Below, piece by piece: positions 8,978-17,734 of a stretch of DNA of 64,000 bases. The stretch's first letter is position 1, and every line of letters starts with the position of its first letter. Made by a program: the position numbers and the translations under genes. Source of the stretch: Myxococcales bacterium (GTDB taxonomy: Bacteria; Myxococcota_A; Polyangia; Polyangiales; Houyiibacteriaceae). The stretch lies in NCBI GenBank assembly GCA_019637115.1, contig JAHBWH010000009.1:1-64000 (forward strand). Reading direction: 5' to 3'. Below the pieces are notes generated by a model. The model was not told the origin of the DNA. It was given only the letters and a program-made list of their open reading frames with translations, and did no database searches.

Positions 8978-10810
8978 ATGACTGACCAATCTCTCGTTCT
9001 TTCGGCGCGTTTTCGCGTCGCTCGCCTCCCCGGCCTCCCCCTTCTCACCCTCCTCGCGTCGCTCTGGCTCGCTTGTGGAGGGCCTGGAGACTCCGGCTGT
9101 CCTGCGGGGTTTCGAGTCGAGGGGACGATGTGTGTCCCCGACGTCGTCGGGGATGGCGGCGTCGACGCACGCATGGATCTCGACGCTTGTACTCCATCGG
9201 AGGAAATTTGCGGTGATGGCGTCGACAACGACTGCGATTCGGAGGTGGATGAGGGCTGCGAGACGCCTGACGCATGTGTGGAGCGCACCCTCTACGAGGA
9301 TCGCGACGGCGACGGCTTCGGAGATCCGTCGAGGCCGTTGATGACGTGCGACGAGGAAGTCCCAGGCTACGTCGACAACGCGGACGACTGCGACGACGAT
9401 TGCCCGGAGTGTTTCCCTGGCTCGGAAGAGAGTGACCGCCCAGATCTCGAGTTTCGCGATCTCGACTGCGACGGAATCGACGGGTCGTTCGAAGACGCCG
9501 TCCTCGTCGCACCTGGAGGGGCGGAGGTTCCCGCCACGGCTTCGGAGGTCGAAACGTCGATCAGCGCTGGGATCGCGCGCGCGGTCGCGGTGGGTCGCTC
9601 GCAGGTCCTGGTCGCGGCGGGCGTGTGGGAAGAGGCCGTCGAGATGGCCTCGGGAGTCTCGGTCTTCGGTGGCTACGACTCGCGCCGCGGGTGGGCCCGG
9701 AGTCGCGACGAGGTCACGCGGATCGTGGGGCCGTCGCCCGCGCTCCGGGCGGTGCGCGTGGACGCCGAGGTGCAGCTCGTGGAGGTCGCGTCCACGGACG
9801 CGACGGCTGGCGGGAGCTCGATCGCGGCGCTCGTGCACGACGCCGATCTGACGCTCGCGGCGGTCGCGTTGCGCGCCGGACGAGGCGCCGACGGCCCCTC
9901 GCCTGCGCTGCCAATGCCCCGAGCCGCGACCGGAGCGTCGGGCTCGATCGGGGGGGTCGCTGGCCAAGCACCGTTGACCGCTGGCGCGTGCGCCGCAATC
10001 GCTCGCGGCGCCGTGGGGGCGGGGGGGTCGAGCTCCGTCGCTTGCGGCCGAGGTGGAGACGGCGGGCAGGCGCAAAACGCGCTCACGACGGGGCATGGCC
10101 AACCCGGTGGCGCCGATGGTTGCGTGAACCGCGCGCCTGGAGGCGAGACCGTCGAGGGAGGTTCGGCGCCGGGCATGATGGGCCGCACCGGCAGCGCGGG
10201 GACGCCAGGCACGGCGGGCGGCACGGGGATGTTCGCTCCGACCGGGTACACACCGCGGCGCGCAGGAAGCGGCGGAGAGGGAGGCGTCGGCGCGGGCGGC
10301 GGCGGAGGCTCGCGAGGCCCGACCACGAACTGCATGAGCTGCCTGCTGATCGGTGCCCCGGGTGGCGGTGGCGGCGCCGGCGGGGCCGGCGGCGCGGGCG
10401 GGCTCGGCGGTGTTGGGGGCGGGGCGAGCATCGGGCTCTTCGCGTGGGGCGGCCGGGTCACGTTGGTCGAGGTGACCGTAGAGACGGCAGGAGGGGGCCG
10501 CGGGGGCGATGGTCAGCTCGGCCAGCGCGGAGGCGACGGGGGGAGCCCGGGGCCGGGGCGCGCGGGCGTCTTCAACTCGTGCACTGGGCGCCAAGAGCCG
10601 ATGTCGGGCGCAGGCGGGCGCGGCGGGCTTGGGGGTGACGGTGGCCGTGGGGGCGGCGGCGCAGGTGGGCCGAGCCTCGGTGTCGTCGCGGGTGCTGGCG
10701 TGACGTTCGACGGCACGCTCGCGGACACGACGCTCGGCCCCGGCGGCCAGGGCGGCATCGGTGGGATCAACGGCGCGATGGGGCTGGTGCTGGATGTCTT
10801 CCGGCCGTGA
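8978..10810 (+). CDS. Lipoprotein with MopE-like metal-binding motif and Gly-rich repeat domain
   Basis: A 610-residue secreted lipoprotein (lipobox LWLAC). Residues 75-150 carry GDGVDNDCDSEVDEGC and EDRDGDGFGDP, the Asp/Cys-rich motif of the MopE family (putative metal-binding motif, common in myxobacteria). It is followed by a pectate-lyase-like segment (VAAGVWEEAVEMASGVSVFGGYD) and about 300 residues dominated by GG-x repeats (GGAGGAGGAGG), suggesting a beta-helix or polyglycine-rich passenger. The next lipoprotein gene starts 40 nt later, probably in the same unit. A surface or matrix role is inferred; no catalytic residues were seen. Confidence 0.75.
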   Translation: MTDQSLVLSARFRVARLPGLPLLTLLASLWLACGGPGDSGCPAGFRVEGTMCVPDVVGDGGVDARMDLDACTPSEEICGDGVDNDCDSEVDEGCETPDACVERTLYEDRDGDGFGDPSRPLMTCDEEVPGYVDNADDCDDDCPECFPGSEESDRPDLEFRDLDCDGIDGSFEDAVLVAPGGAEVPATASEVETSISAGIARAVAVGRSQVLVAAGVWEEAVEMASGVSVFGGYDSRRGWARSRDEVTRIVGPSPALRAVRVDAEVQLVEVASTDATAGGSSIAALVHDADLTLAAVALRAGRGADGPSPALPMPRAATGASGSIGGVAGQAPLTAGACAAIARGAVGAGGSSSVACGRGGDGGQAQNALTTGHGQPGGADGCVNRAPGGETVEGGSAPGMMGRTGSAGTPGTAGGTGMFAPTGYTPRRAGSGGEGGVGAGGGGGSRGPTTNCMSCLLIGAPGGGGGAGGAGGAGGLGGVGGGASIGLFAWGGRVTLVEVTVETAGGGRGGDGQLGQRGGDGGSPGPGRAGVFNSCTGRQEPMSGAGGRGGLGGDGGRGGGGAGGPSLGVVAGAGVTFDGTLADTTLGPGGQGGIGGINGAMGLVLDVFRP

Positions 10811-10850
10811 TGGATCGAGCGGTGTCGCTCAGATGCGAAGGAGACCTCCG

Positions 10851-12608
10851 ATGACCTCGCGACCCTTGCTCTTTTCGACGCTCGTCGCCGTGGCGCTCTG
10901 CTTCAGCGCTTGCGGCGGCGGCGATTGCCCCGCCGGCAGCGTGGCGTTCGATGGCCGCTGCCTCCCCTCTGGCGCCGAGCCTTGTCGCGTCGTCGGCGAT
11001 TGCGTCGAGCGACCAGGGACGGTCGCGCGATGTGCCGCCTCCATCTGCGCGTACGAGTGCGCCGAGGGGCTGGCGGACTGCAACGGCGTCCCAGACGACG
11101 GGTGTGAGGTCGACCTGACCTCACCTGACTCGTGCGGCGCTTGCGACGTCCTGTGCCCTGGCGGCGATGAGGCGGCCTGTGGGGTATCCGGCTGCACACT
11201 CGCGTGTCGGGAAGGTCGGCTCGACTGCGACGAGCTGGCAGAGAACGGGTGCGAGACCGCGATCGGGACGGAGGATGATTGTGGCGCTTGCGGGGACGGC
11301 TGTGGGCTCCGCGCTACGTGTCGTTCGCTCGAGTCACCGGGCGAGCTCGACTGCGAGCCGATCACGCTCGCGTACCTCTACACCGCCGCTTCGAGCGGTG
11401 GGGGTTCCGTGACCCCGGTCGGGCTCGCAGCCACCACGGAGGGTGCCGTCCTCGCGTTCCGGTACACGGGGACCATCGACCCAGGGCGGGGCGTGCTTAC
11501 GTCACCGGCATCTTCGGCGCGGTCCGTGGTCGTGGCGCTCGACCACGAGGGCCGCCCGCGGTGGCAGCGCGAGCTGCCTGCGCCCATTCGCCTCGAGGCC
11601 CTGACCGGCTCGGCGGATGGGATCGTCGCGGTGGGCAGCGTGCTCGAGCAAGCGAGGCAGGCATACGTCGTCCAGATGCGGCTCGCGGATGGGGCGACCG
11701 TCTGGGAGGCGACGTTCGGCGACCCCTTCAACGCCGACGCGCAAGCGTTCGCGGCGACGACCCGAGGCGATGTCGTCTACGTGGGCGGCACCGTGCGCGA
11801 CGTGGCGGATCTCGGCTACGGCGATGGGGTCAACCGCGCAGGATGCAGCGAGGTGGCCTGCGCCGTGGTCGCCGCGTACGACCTCGCCAGCGGAGGCCTG
11901 CGGTGGGTGCAAGCGGGCCGATCGAGCGGCTTGTCGTCGGGGACGGGATCGCGAGTCACACACCTCGCGACCAGCGAGGAGCGCCTCGTCGTGGCGGGCC
12001 TCGGCATGGGCAGCCTGCGTTTCGACGGAGACCCTGTTGGGGTCTCGTTGGCGGCCACCGGAGACGATGGCTTCGTGGCGCTCTTCGAGCGCAGCGACGG
12101 GGGCTTTCGCCGAGGACGACGCCTCACGGGGACGGCAGGGCAGGTCCGATCGCTGTCCACGACTGGGCCGACCGTGGAGGTCGGCGCGCAATTTTACCAA
12201 CCGACGATCTTGGACGGGCGCGCCATAGACGGGACCGTCGAGGGGGTCGCAGCCTGGCTCCGTCTGACCGACCAGCTCGGCGTGGAGTCGCTCACGGTCA
12301 TGGAGGCCACCAGCGGGGCGCGCGTGGACCTAGCGGCGCGGGGTGACACGCTGGGTCTCGCGCTGAGCCACCGTGGTCGCGCGTCGTTCTTCGACGAGAC
12401 GATCGAACCGTCCGCGCCCTTGGGCGCTGTCTTCGCAGAACAACGCGACGGCAGGATCACGTGGCGTCAGGAGGGCACCGGCCTCGACCTTCGCTTCCTC
12501 GCCCTCGACGAGTCGGCGCACCTGACGCTCGGCGAGTTCCGCCAAGCGTCGGTCGGCGGCCTGTCCCGCGCCGGCGAGGGCGTCGCGGTGGTGGCCTGGA
12601 GACGTTGA
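10851..12608 (+). CDS. Lipoprotein with Cys motifs and beta-propeller-like domain
   Basis: A 585-residue lipoprotein (lipobox CFSAC). The N-terminal third holds two NGCE-x-DL..PDSCGAC motifs of a myxobacterial Cys repeat. The rest is beta-rich with repeated hydrophobic-Gly strands (LEALTGSADGIVAVGS, LVVAGLGMGSLRFDG), typical of a propeller fold. Start ATG 10851 is backed by AAGGAG 8 nt upstream and is preferred over the in-frame ATG at 10761 that overlaps the previous gene. Only one base separates it from the next gene. Confidence 0.7.
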   Translation: MTSRPLLFSTLVAVALCFSACGGGDCPAGSVAFDGRCLPSGAEPCRVVGDCVERPGTVARCAASICAYECAEGLADCNGVPDDGCEVDLTSPDSCGACDVLCPGGDEAACGVSGCTLACREGRLDCDELAENGCETAIGTEDDCGACGDGCGLRATCRSLESPGELDCEPITLAYLYTAASSGGGSVTPVGLAATTEGAVLAFRYTGTIDPGRGVLTSPASSARSVVVALDHEGRPRWQRELPAPIRLEALTGSADGIVAVGSVLEQARQAYVVQMRLADGATVWEATFGDPFNADAQAFAATTRGDVVYVGGTVRDVADLGYGDGVNRAGCSEVACAVVAAYDLASGGLRWVQAGRSSGLSSGTGSRVTHLATSEERLVVAGLGMGSLRFDGDPVGVSLAATGDDGFVALFERSDGGFRRGRRLTGTAGQVRSLSTTGPTVEVGAQFYQPTILDGRAIDGTVEGVAAWLRLTDQLGVESLTVMEATSGARVDLAARGDTLGLALSHRGRASFFDETIEPSAPLGAVFAEQRDGRITWRQEGTGLDLRFLALDESAHLTLGEFRQASVGGLSRAGEGVAVVAWRR

Positions 12609-12609
12609 C

Positions 12610-14067
12610 GTGGATTGGCCCTACAGCACCAAGCCGAGCAGCCAGTGGCTGCTGGGGCTCCCGGTCGACCGGATACGATGGCTCGAGCGCTTCAACCGCA
12701 CGGCCGAGGTGTTCTACGAGTGCTTTCTCGAAGACGACGAGGTCACGCTCGCGCTCGGAAGCCTCCCGAAGGACGGCTCCGATGTCAGGTGGCGGGTCGA
12801 GGAGCTGCGCGAGCGGGTGCGCCAAGCGTGGCTGCTCGGGGGCTCGGCGACTTGGGTGGTCGCGCTGGCAGGGAAGGCGATCCCCTTCCTCGACCATCCT
12901 GGGGTCGCGCGCGCCAAGCGGGGGACTTGGAACGCTGCCTTGCCCTATGCGGGCCACCTGCTCTGGGTCGACGCCCTCCCCACGGCGGCGCGGCTGCTGC
13001 GTCGCCTCGGAGATCGAGACGCAGAGCTCACCTGGACGGATGCTTCGGATCTCGGCGGCGAGATCGAGCAGAGCGTGACCCCAGCGTGGCGGCACCTCCG
13101 CGCCGCCATCCTCGCGCTCGCCGAGGGTGACGAGGGCGCGGCCGCGCGCGCCCACGAGCAACTCGTCGAGGTCACGCGCCGTCCAGACGCTTGGCCACAT
13201 CGGCGTGAGCACCGACTCGGTAAGGCGCTGGCGGCCCTCGTCGCGGCCGTGCTCGAGCAGAGCTCGGCGCGCCTCGAGGCCGCGCTTCGTGCCCATGATG
13301 GCGCGGCTTGGCAGAGCTACCGACCGCGCGGCGAGCGCGATCATGGGTTCCTTCCGATCTTCGACGACATCGCGCTCGGGCTCGCCCGGCTCGCGCACCG
13401 GCGCGGGCTCGAGGTCCCCGCCGTCAGTCGGTTCGTGCCTGCCGAGCTGGTGATGCACGAGGGGCTCCGCGGGCTACCGCAGGCATGGCGAGCGCCCTCG
13501 TGGGTGCGCGCGTCGGAGGGCTCGACACATCCCGACGACCACCTGGTGGGCCACCTTCCCTGCCCACGATGTGAGGTCGAGTTACAGATCTGCGTCGAGG
13601 TCGCGCTCTTCCGTGGGCTGGTCCGGTCGCGCACGCCGGAGGGTCTCCTCGTGCTCGACCCGATCGACCCTCGCGGCCTCGTGCGTGAGCACCGCGATGA
13701 GCACGGACACACCTGGGTGCGTGTGCCGGGCGAGCTCGACCGCGACGAGGTGGCGATCCTGACCCCGCCCGCGTGCTGGACGGTATGCCCTTGTTGCGGC
13801 GGCCCTCTTCACCCCGTGGTGGAGGTTTCTCGAGGGACCGGTGGCGTCTTTGCCGAGCTCACGCTGCGAGCTCCGCAACGAATGGTGGCGGACCTCACGA
13901 CCGCGGACGCGGTCCTCGGTCCCGCTGCGCACGCCCTGGAAGGGCTCGCGGGTCAGCGCTGCGGGGCCATCGTCGATCTGGACCTTTGGCGACGCCGCCC
14001 CCTCCGCGCCCAGCAGCTCGCGTCGACCTTGGAGCGCTGGTACCTCGACGGCCTTCGCGGGCAGTGA
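12610..14067 (+). CDS. Imm49-like immunity protein with C-terminal zinc ribbon
   Basis: A 485-residue cytosolic protein. The central helical part (about 90-290) matches the feel of Imm49 polymorphic-toxin immunity proteins: an alpha-helical array with AALRAHDG and then FDDIALGLARLAHRRGLEVP..S.FVPAELV, which is characteristic near the end of that family. The C-terminal 160 residues contain CPRC and CPCC about 100 residues apart, as in a split zinc ribbon, which is unusual for the family. The GTG start one base after the upstream stop implies coupling to the lipoprotein gene. No cognate toxin is seen nearby. Confidence 0.5.
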   Translation: MDWPYSTKPSSQWLLGLPVDRIRWLERFNRTAEVFYECFLEDDEVTLALGSLPKDGSDVRWRVEELRERVRQAWLLGGSATWVVALAGKAIPFLDHPGVARAKRGTWNAALPYAGHLLWVDALPTAARLLRRLGDRDAELTWTDASDLGGEIEQSVTPAWRHLRAAILALAEGDEGAAARAHEQLVEVTRRPDAWPHRREHRLGKALAALVAAVLEQSSARLEAALRAHDGAAWQSYRPRGERDHGFLPIFDDIALGLARLAHRRGLEVPAVSRFVPAELVMHEGLRGLPQAWRAPSWVRASEGSTHPDDHLVGHLPCPRCEVELQICVEVALFRGLVRSRTPEGLLVLDPIDPRGLVREHRDEHGHTWVRVPGELDRDEVAILTPPACWTVCPCCGGPLHPVVEVSRGTGGVFAELTLRAPQRMVADLTTADAVLGPAAHALEGLAGQRCGAIVDLDLWRRRPLRAQQLASTLERWYLDGLRGQ

Positions 14068-14280
14068 CGCGACCGTGGCTGGTGCGGCTCGGTGGCAAGG
14101 GTCCATCGGCGAACGACCACACTCGCTCGCGGCTCGGCGGTCGACAGCGCTCGCTTTGGCACCAGAGCATGGACGATGCCGCCATCCTGGTGGTCGAGGG
14201 CCGCGAGCTGCGGAGCCTCCGCGGCTGAGCTCGCGCCGGTTCCGCACGAGAACAGGACGCACAGCGCAGCGGCCGAGGCG

Positions 14281-14286
14281 TATGAT
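14281..14286 (+). promoter_or_regulatory. -10 box of a probable leaderless promoter
   Basis: TATGAT, 6 nt before the ATG of the FIST gene; no Shine-Dalgarno sequence precedes that start. Confidence 0.5.
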
Positions 14287-14292
14287 GGGGGC

Positions 14293-15474
14293 ATGACGCA
14301 TCGGGCGGCGGTCGGGGAGAGCCAGAGCCGAGACAGCGAAGCCGCGGGGCGCGAGGCCACCCTCGCCGCCCTCGACGGCACCGGCGGGCAGGCCGACGCC
14401 CTCCTCGTCTTCGCGACCGCGGGCCACGACCAAGAGGCCCTCCTGCGCGGCATCCGAGAGGTCGCGGCGGACGTCCCCATGGCGGGGTGCACGGGCGCCG
14501 GGATCATCACCCGCGCAGGCTCCGACGAGGGTACCCACGCGGTCGGGGTCCTGGCCCTGCGCGCCCCGAGCCTGCGCTTCGAGGTGCTGGCGGAGCGGGG
14601 GCTCTCGGAGGACGCCGAGGCCGCTGGCGCGCGCCTCGGGGAGGCCGCGGCGCGGCTGAAGGACCCGCGCGTTCTCTTCCTCTTCCCCGACGGGTTGACG
14701 GGCAACATCACGGCGCTGCTGCGCGGGCTCGGCCGGACGGCGCCGCCAGGGGTGCTCGTCTTCGGTGGCGCCGCGGGGGAGGTCTCGCGCTTCGAGCACA
14801 CCTACCAATACGCGGACGGCGTGGCGCTCGAAGACTCGGCCGTCGCGCTGATCATCGAGGGCGATCTCGAACTCGAGGTCGCCGTCAGCCACGGCTGCAA
14901 GCTGCTCGGTATCGACCACCGCGTCACCCGCGCCGAGGGCGGCGCGGTCTTCGAGCTCGACGACCAACCCGCATGGGAGGTGATGCGCGAGTACGTCGAC
15001 GGCCCGAGGGATCGCTTCTCGGGGTCGGACGTCCCCTATCTCTGCGTCGCCCAGCCGCTCCCCGAGGACCACCCCGCGTACGGAAAGATGATCATCCGGG
15101 TCCCGCTCGGGCTCGACCCGGGCTCGGGCGCGCTCTTCTTCCCCGGCGAGCTGCGCACGGGAGAGACGCTCGGGATGGCGCGACGCGACGCGGACGAGGT
15201 CGTCGCCCGAGCCGTCGAGTCGTCGCGCGAGCTCTTCCGTCGCGAGTCTCCGCCCCTCTTCGTCCTGCAAGCGGACTGCGCCGGGCGCGGGCGGCTGCTC
15301 TTCGGCGAGCAGGTCACGGCCAAGATCATCACGCCCGTCCAGCAGGCCGCGCGCCACGACGGCGCGTGGCTCGGCTTCCACTCGTACGGCGAGATCGCGC
15401 CGGTCGGCGGGCAGACCTACTACCACAACTACACCATGGCGCTCTGTGCGGCGTACGTGCGAGCGACGGCATGA
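14293..15474 (+). CDS. FIST sensory-domain protein
   Basis: A 393-residue protein consisting of a FIST N domain (about 30-220, with GCTGAGII and the FPDGLTGN loop) and a FIST C domain (about 225-385, with PVGGQTYYHNYT near the end). FIST domains are thought to bind small ligands such as amino acids and feed signalling proteins. The gene overlaps the downstream histidine kinase by ATGA, so it very likely supplies the ligand-sensing input for that kinase. There is no membrane segment, so sensing would be cytosolic. Confidence 0.85.
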   Translation: MTHRAAVGESQSRDSEAAGREATLAALDGTGGQADALLVFATAGHDQEALLRGIREVAADVPMAGCTGAGIITRAGSDEGTHAVGVLALRAPSLRFEVLAERGLSEDAEAAGARLGEAAARLKDPRVLFLFPDGLTGNITALLRGLGRTAPPGVLVFGGAAGEVSRFEHTYQYADGVALEDSAVALIIEGDLELEVAVSHGCKLLGIDHRVTRAEGGAVFELDDQPAWEVMREYVDGPRDRFSGSDVPYLCVAQPLPEDHPAYGKMIIRVPLGLDPGSGALFFPGELRTGETLGMARRDADEVVARAVESSRELFRRESPPLFVLQADCAGRGRLLFGEQVTAKIITPVQQAARHDGAWLGFHSYGEIAPVGGQTYYHNYTMALCAAYVRATA

Positions 15475-17603
15475 GCGGAGACGACGAAGGAGACGAACGC
15501 GAACGACGCATTCGATTCCTCGGCGAGCAGGTCAAGCTGCTCGTCCGCACGGAGCAGCGCCTCTACCGCACGCAACGGTCGCTCGAGGCGCAGCTCCGCC
15601 GGATGGGCGCGCTGAGCGAGCTCACGCGCTTCGCGAGCCACGTCGCAAGCGAGCCCGAGCTGCTCTCCCGCGTCGCGCGGCTCGCCCTGAGCCTCTTCCC
15701 CTTCGAGCAGGTCGCCATCTGGCAGCGCCACGACGACGGCGTGATCCGCGCGGTCTACGTCGACGCCGTCGCGGGGCGATCGTACGACGCGGAGCGGCGA
15801 CGCGAGGACGTGCTGGTACGCGACGTCACGCTCCCCTCCGCGGCGACGTTGGTGGAGCCCGGCGCAACGGCCCCGCCTACCCTGGACGCCATGCTCGACG
15901 CGATGGAGTCGCTCTTCGCCGAGCCGGGCGCGGCGCGTCGGCCGGCGTGCGCGGCGCTGGCGGTGCCGCTGCGGGTCGACGGGCGCGCGCAGGGCGTGCT
16001 CCTCGCGCGGAAGGTCGACCCCGTGGTGCAGCCGCACACGCCGCTGCCGACCGAGGAGGACCGCGCGTTCCTCGAGCTCTTGGAGAGCCACCTCGAGAGC
16101 GCGCTCGCGAGCGTGCGCCTGCGAGCGCGAATGCAGACCGTCCTCGGGCACCTGCCGAGCGCGATCCTCGTCCTGCGCGGGGGTCGGGTCGTGCAGACCA
16201 ACGCGGCCGCGCTCCGCGTGCTCGGCTGCGACGCCGAGGCGGCGTTGCTCGGGGCGCGCTTCGTCGATCTCGTCCCGGCCGAAGAGCGCGACGCCTACGC
16301 GCAGCTGGAGGATGACGTCGCGCGGCAGGGCTCGCTGCGCCTCTTGGACCGCCGCCTGGTCGGACGAGACGGCGCGGTCCGGCCGGTGGAGCTCGTCGCG
16401 CTCCCACTGACCTTCGAAGGGGGCCCCGCGACCCTCCTCATCGCGGACGATCTCGCGGAGCGCGATCGCATGCGGACCGAGCTCGCCTTCGCCGATCGGC
16501 TCGCGACCGTGGGGGCGCTTGCCGCGGGCGTCGCGCACGAGGTGAACAACCCGCTCACCTTCGTCCTGATCCACCTCGAGCGGCTCGCTCAGGTCGTGCC
16601 CGAGGCGGAACGTGCCCGGGCGCTCGCGGCGCTCGACGGCGCGACACGGATCCGAGACATCGTGCGCGACCTGCAGACCTTCACCCGGGCCGAGACGACA
16701 CGAGTCGACGCCGTGAACGTCCACGCGGTCCTCGACAAGGTGCTCGCGCTCGCCGCGCCCGAGCTGCGTTACCGCGCCCGCGTCGAGCGTGACTTCGGAC
16801 CGCACGCTTGGGTGCGCGGGAACGAGGGGCGGCTCGCTCAGGTCTTCCTCAACCTCGTGATCAACGCCGCGCACGCGATGGACGAGGATCAGGGGGAGGC
16901 GCGGCTCCGCATCTCGACCCGTGGCGAGCGCGGCGGCGTCGAGGTGACGGATGCGGACACCCACCCCGATCGCGTCGTCATCGAGATGAGCGACACCGGC
17001 CGCGGCATCCCACCGGCAGATCTCGCGCGCATCTTCGAGCCCTTCTTTTCGACGAAGCCCTCGGGCGTGGGCTCGGGGCTGGGCCTCTCGATCTGCCGCA
17101 ACATCGTCGAGGCGCATGGCGGCACGATCGAGGTCGAGAGCCGCGTGGGGCGAGGGACCCGCTTCACCCTCCGCCTGCCGGCCGCGTGCCCGCACGCGAT
17201 CGAGCGGATCGAGCAGCTCGTGCCGGCGGGTGACCGCGCGCGCGTGCTGCTCATCGACGACGATCCGCGCGTGCTCGAGGTGCTCGCCTCGGAGATCGCC
17301 GACGTACACGACGTGGAGACCGCCGTCGGCGGCGCGCTCGGCATCTCGGCGCTCGAGCGCCGCACGTTCGACGCGGTCGCCTGCGACCTGATGATGCCCG
17401 GCGTGGACGGCGTCGACGTCTACGAGTGGCTCCAGCTCCACCGGCCCGAGCTCCTCCCCCACCTCTTTTTCGTGACGGGCGGCGCGTTCACCGGGCGCGG
17501 CGAGGCCTTCCTCGCGCGCGCCCGCCCGCGGGTGCTCTCGAAGCCGGTGCAGCGCGAGGGCCTCCTCGCGATGATCGACGAGGCGCGCGCCGGGTTCGCG
17601 TGA
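15471..17603 (+). CDS. Hybrid histidine kinase (GAF-PAS-HisKA-HATPase-REC)
   Basis: A 710-residue soluble sensor kinase: an N-terminal coiled coil (about 10-45), GAF-like domain (50-215), PAS (225-335), HisKA with GVAHEVNNPL (phospho-His at residue 356), HATPase with an N box (NLVINAAHA), G1 (DTGRGI) and G2 (GSGLGLSI), then a C-terminal receiver whose acceptor is Asp639 in CDLMMPG. The ATGA overlap with the FIST gene indicates co-expression and a FIST-kinase signalling pair. As in many myxobacterial kinases, no dedicated response regulator is adjacent. Confidence 0.9.
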   Translation: MSGDDEGDERERRIRFLGEQVKLLVRTEQRLYRTQRSLEAQLRRMGALSELTRFASHVASEPELLSRVARLALSLFPFEQVAIWQRHDDGVIRAVYVDAVAGRSYDAERRREDVLVRDVTLPSAATLVEPGATAPPTLDAMLDAMESLFAEPGAARRPACAALAVPLRVDGRAQGVLLARKVDPVVQPHTPLPTEEDRAFLELLESHLESALASVRLRARMQTVLGHLPSAILVLRGGRVVQTNAAALRVLGCDAEAALLGARFVDLVPAEERDAYAQLEDDVARQGSLRLLDRRLVGRDGAVRPVELVALPLTFEGGPATLLIADDLAERDRMRTELAFADRLATVGALAAGVAHEVNNPLTFVLIHLERLAQVVPEAERARALAALDGATRIRDIVRDLQTFTRAETTRVDAVNVHAVLDKVLALAAPELRYRARVERDFGPHAWVRGNEGRLAQVFLNLVINAAHAMDEDQGEARLRISTRGERGGVEVTDADTHPDRVVIEMSDTGRGIPPADLARIFEPFFSTKPSGVGSGLGLSICRNIVEAHGGTIEVESRVGRGTRFTLRLPAACPHAIERIEQLVPAGDRARVLLIDDDPRVLEVLASEIADVHDVETAVGGALGISALERRTFDAVACDLMMPGVDGVDVYEWLQLHRPELLPHLFFVTGGAFTGRGEAFLARARPRVLSKPVQREGLLAMIDEARAGFA

Positions 17604-17734
17604 GGTACACGAAGAACGTTTCGCGCGGTCTACTCGCGCTGCTCGAGCAGGCCCGCGGCTCACGCGAGGGCACACGAAGCACGTTTCGCGCGGTCTACTC
17701 GCGCTGCTCGAGCAGGCCCGCGGGCGGCTCACGT
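17602..17734. repeat. Tandem duplication of a gene 3' end, two ~65-bp copies
   Basis: Copy 1 (17602-17665) and copy 2 (17666-17734) share over 55 nearly identical bases, including TTTCGCGCGGTCTACTCGCG. Copy 2 encodes the last residues (PPAGLLEQRE) and stop of the minus-strand Lgt-like gene; copy 1 lies downstream of that stop, against the histidine kinase stop. Confidence 0.8.

Noticed and set aside
7370-10594. A 1074-codon minus-strand open frame
   Set aside because: It covers a real minus-strand gene in another frame and the antisense of a plus-strand lipoprotein; Arg/Ser/Ala-rich composition is typical of a shadow.
14487-15470. Extension of the histidine kinase frame through the FIST gene
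   Set aside because: The FIST domains are clearly read in another frame and the kinase has a proper ATGA-coupled start at 15471.
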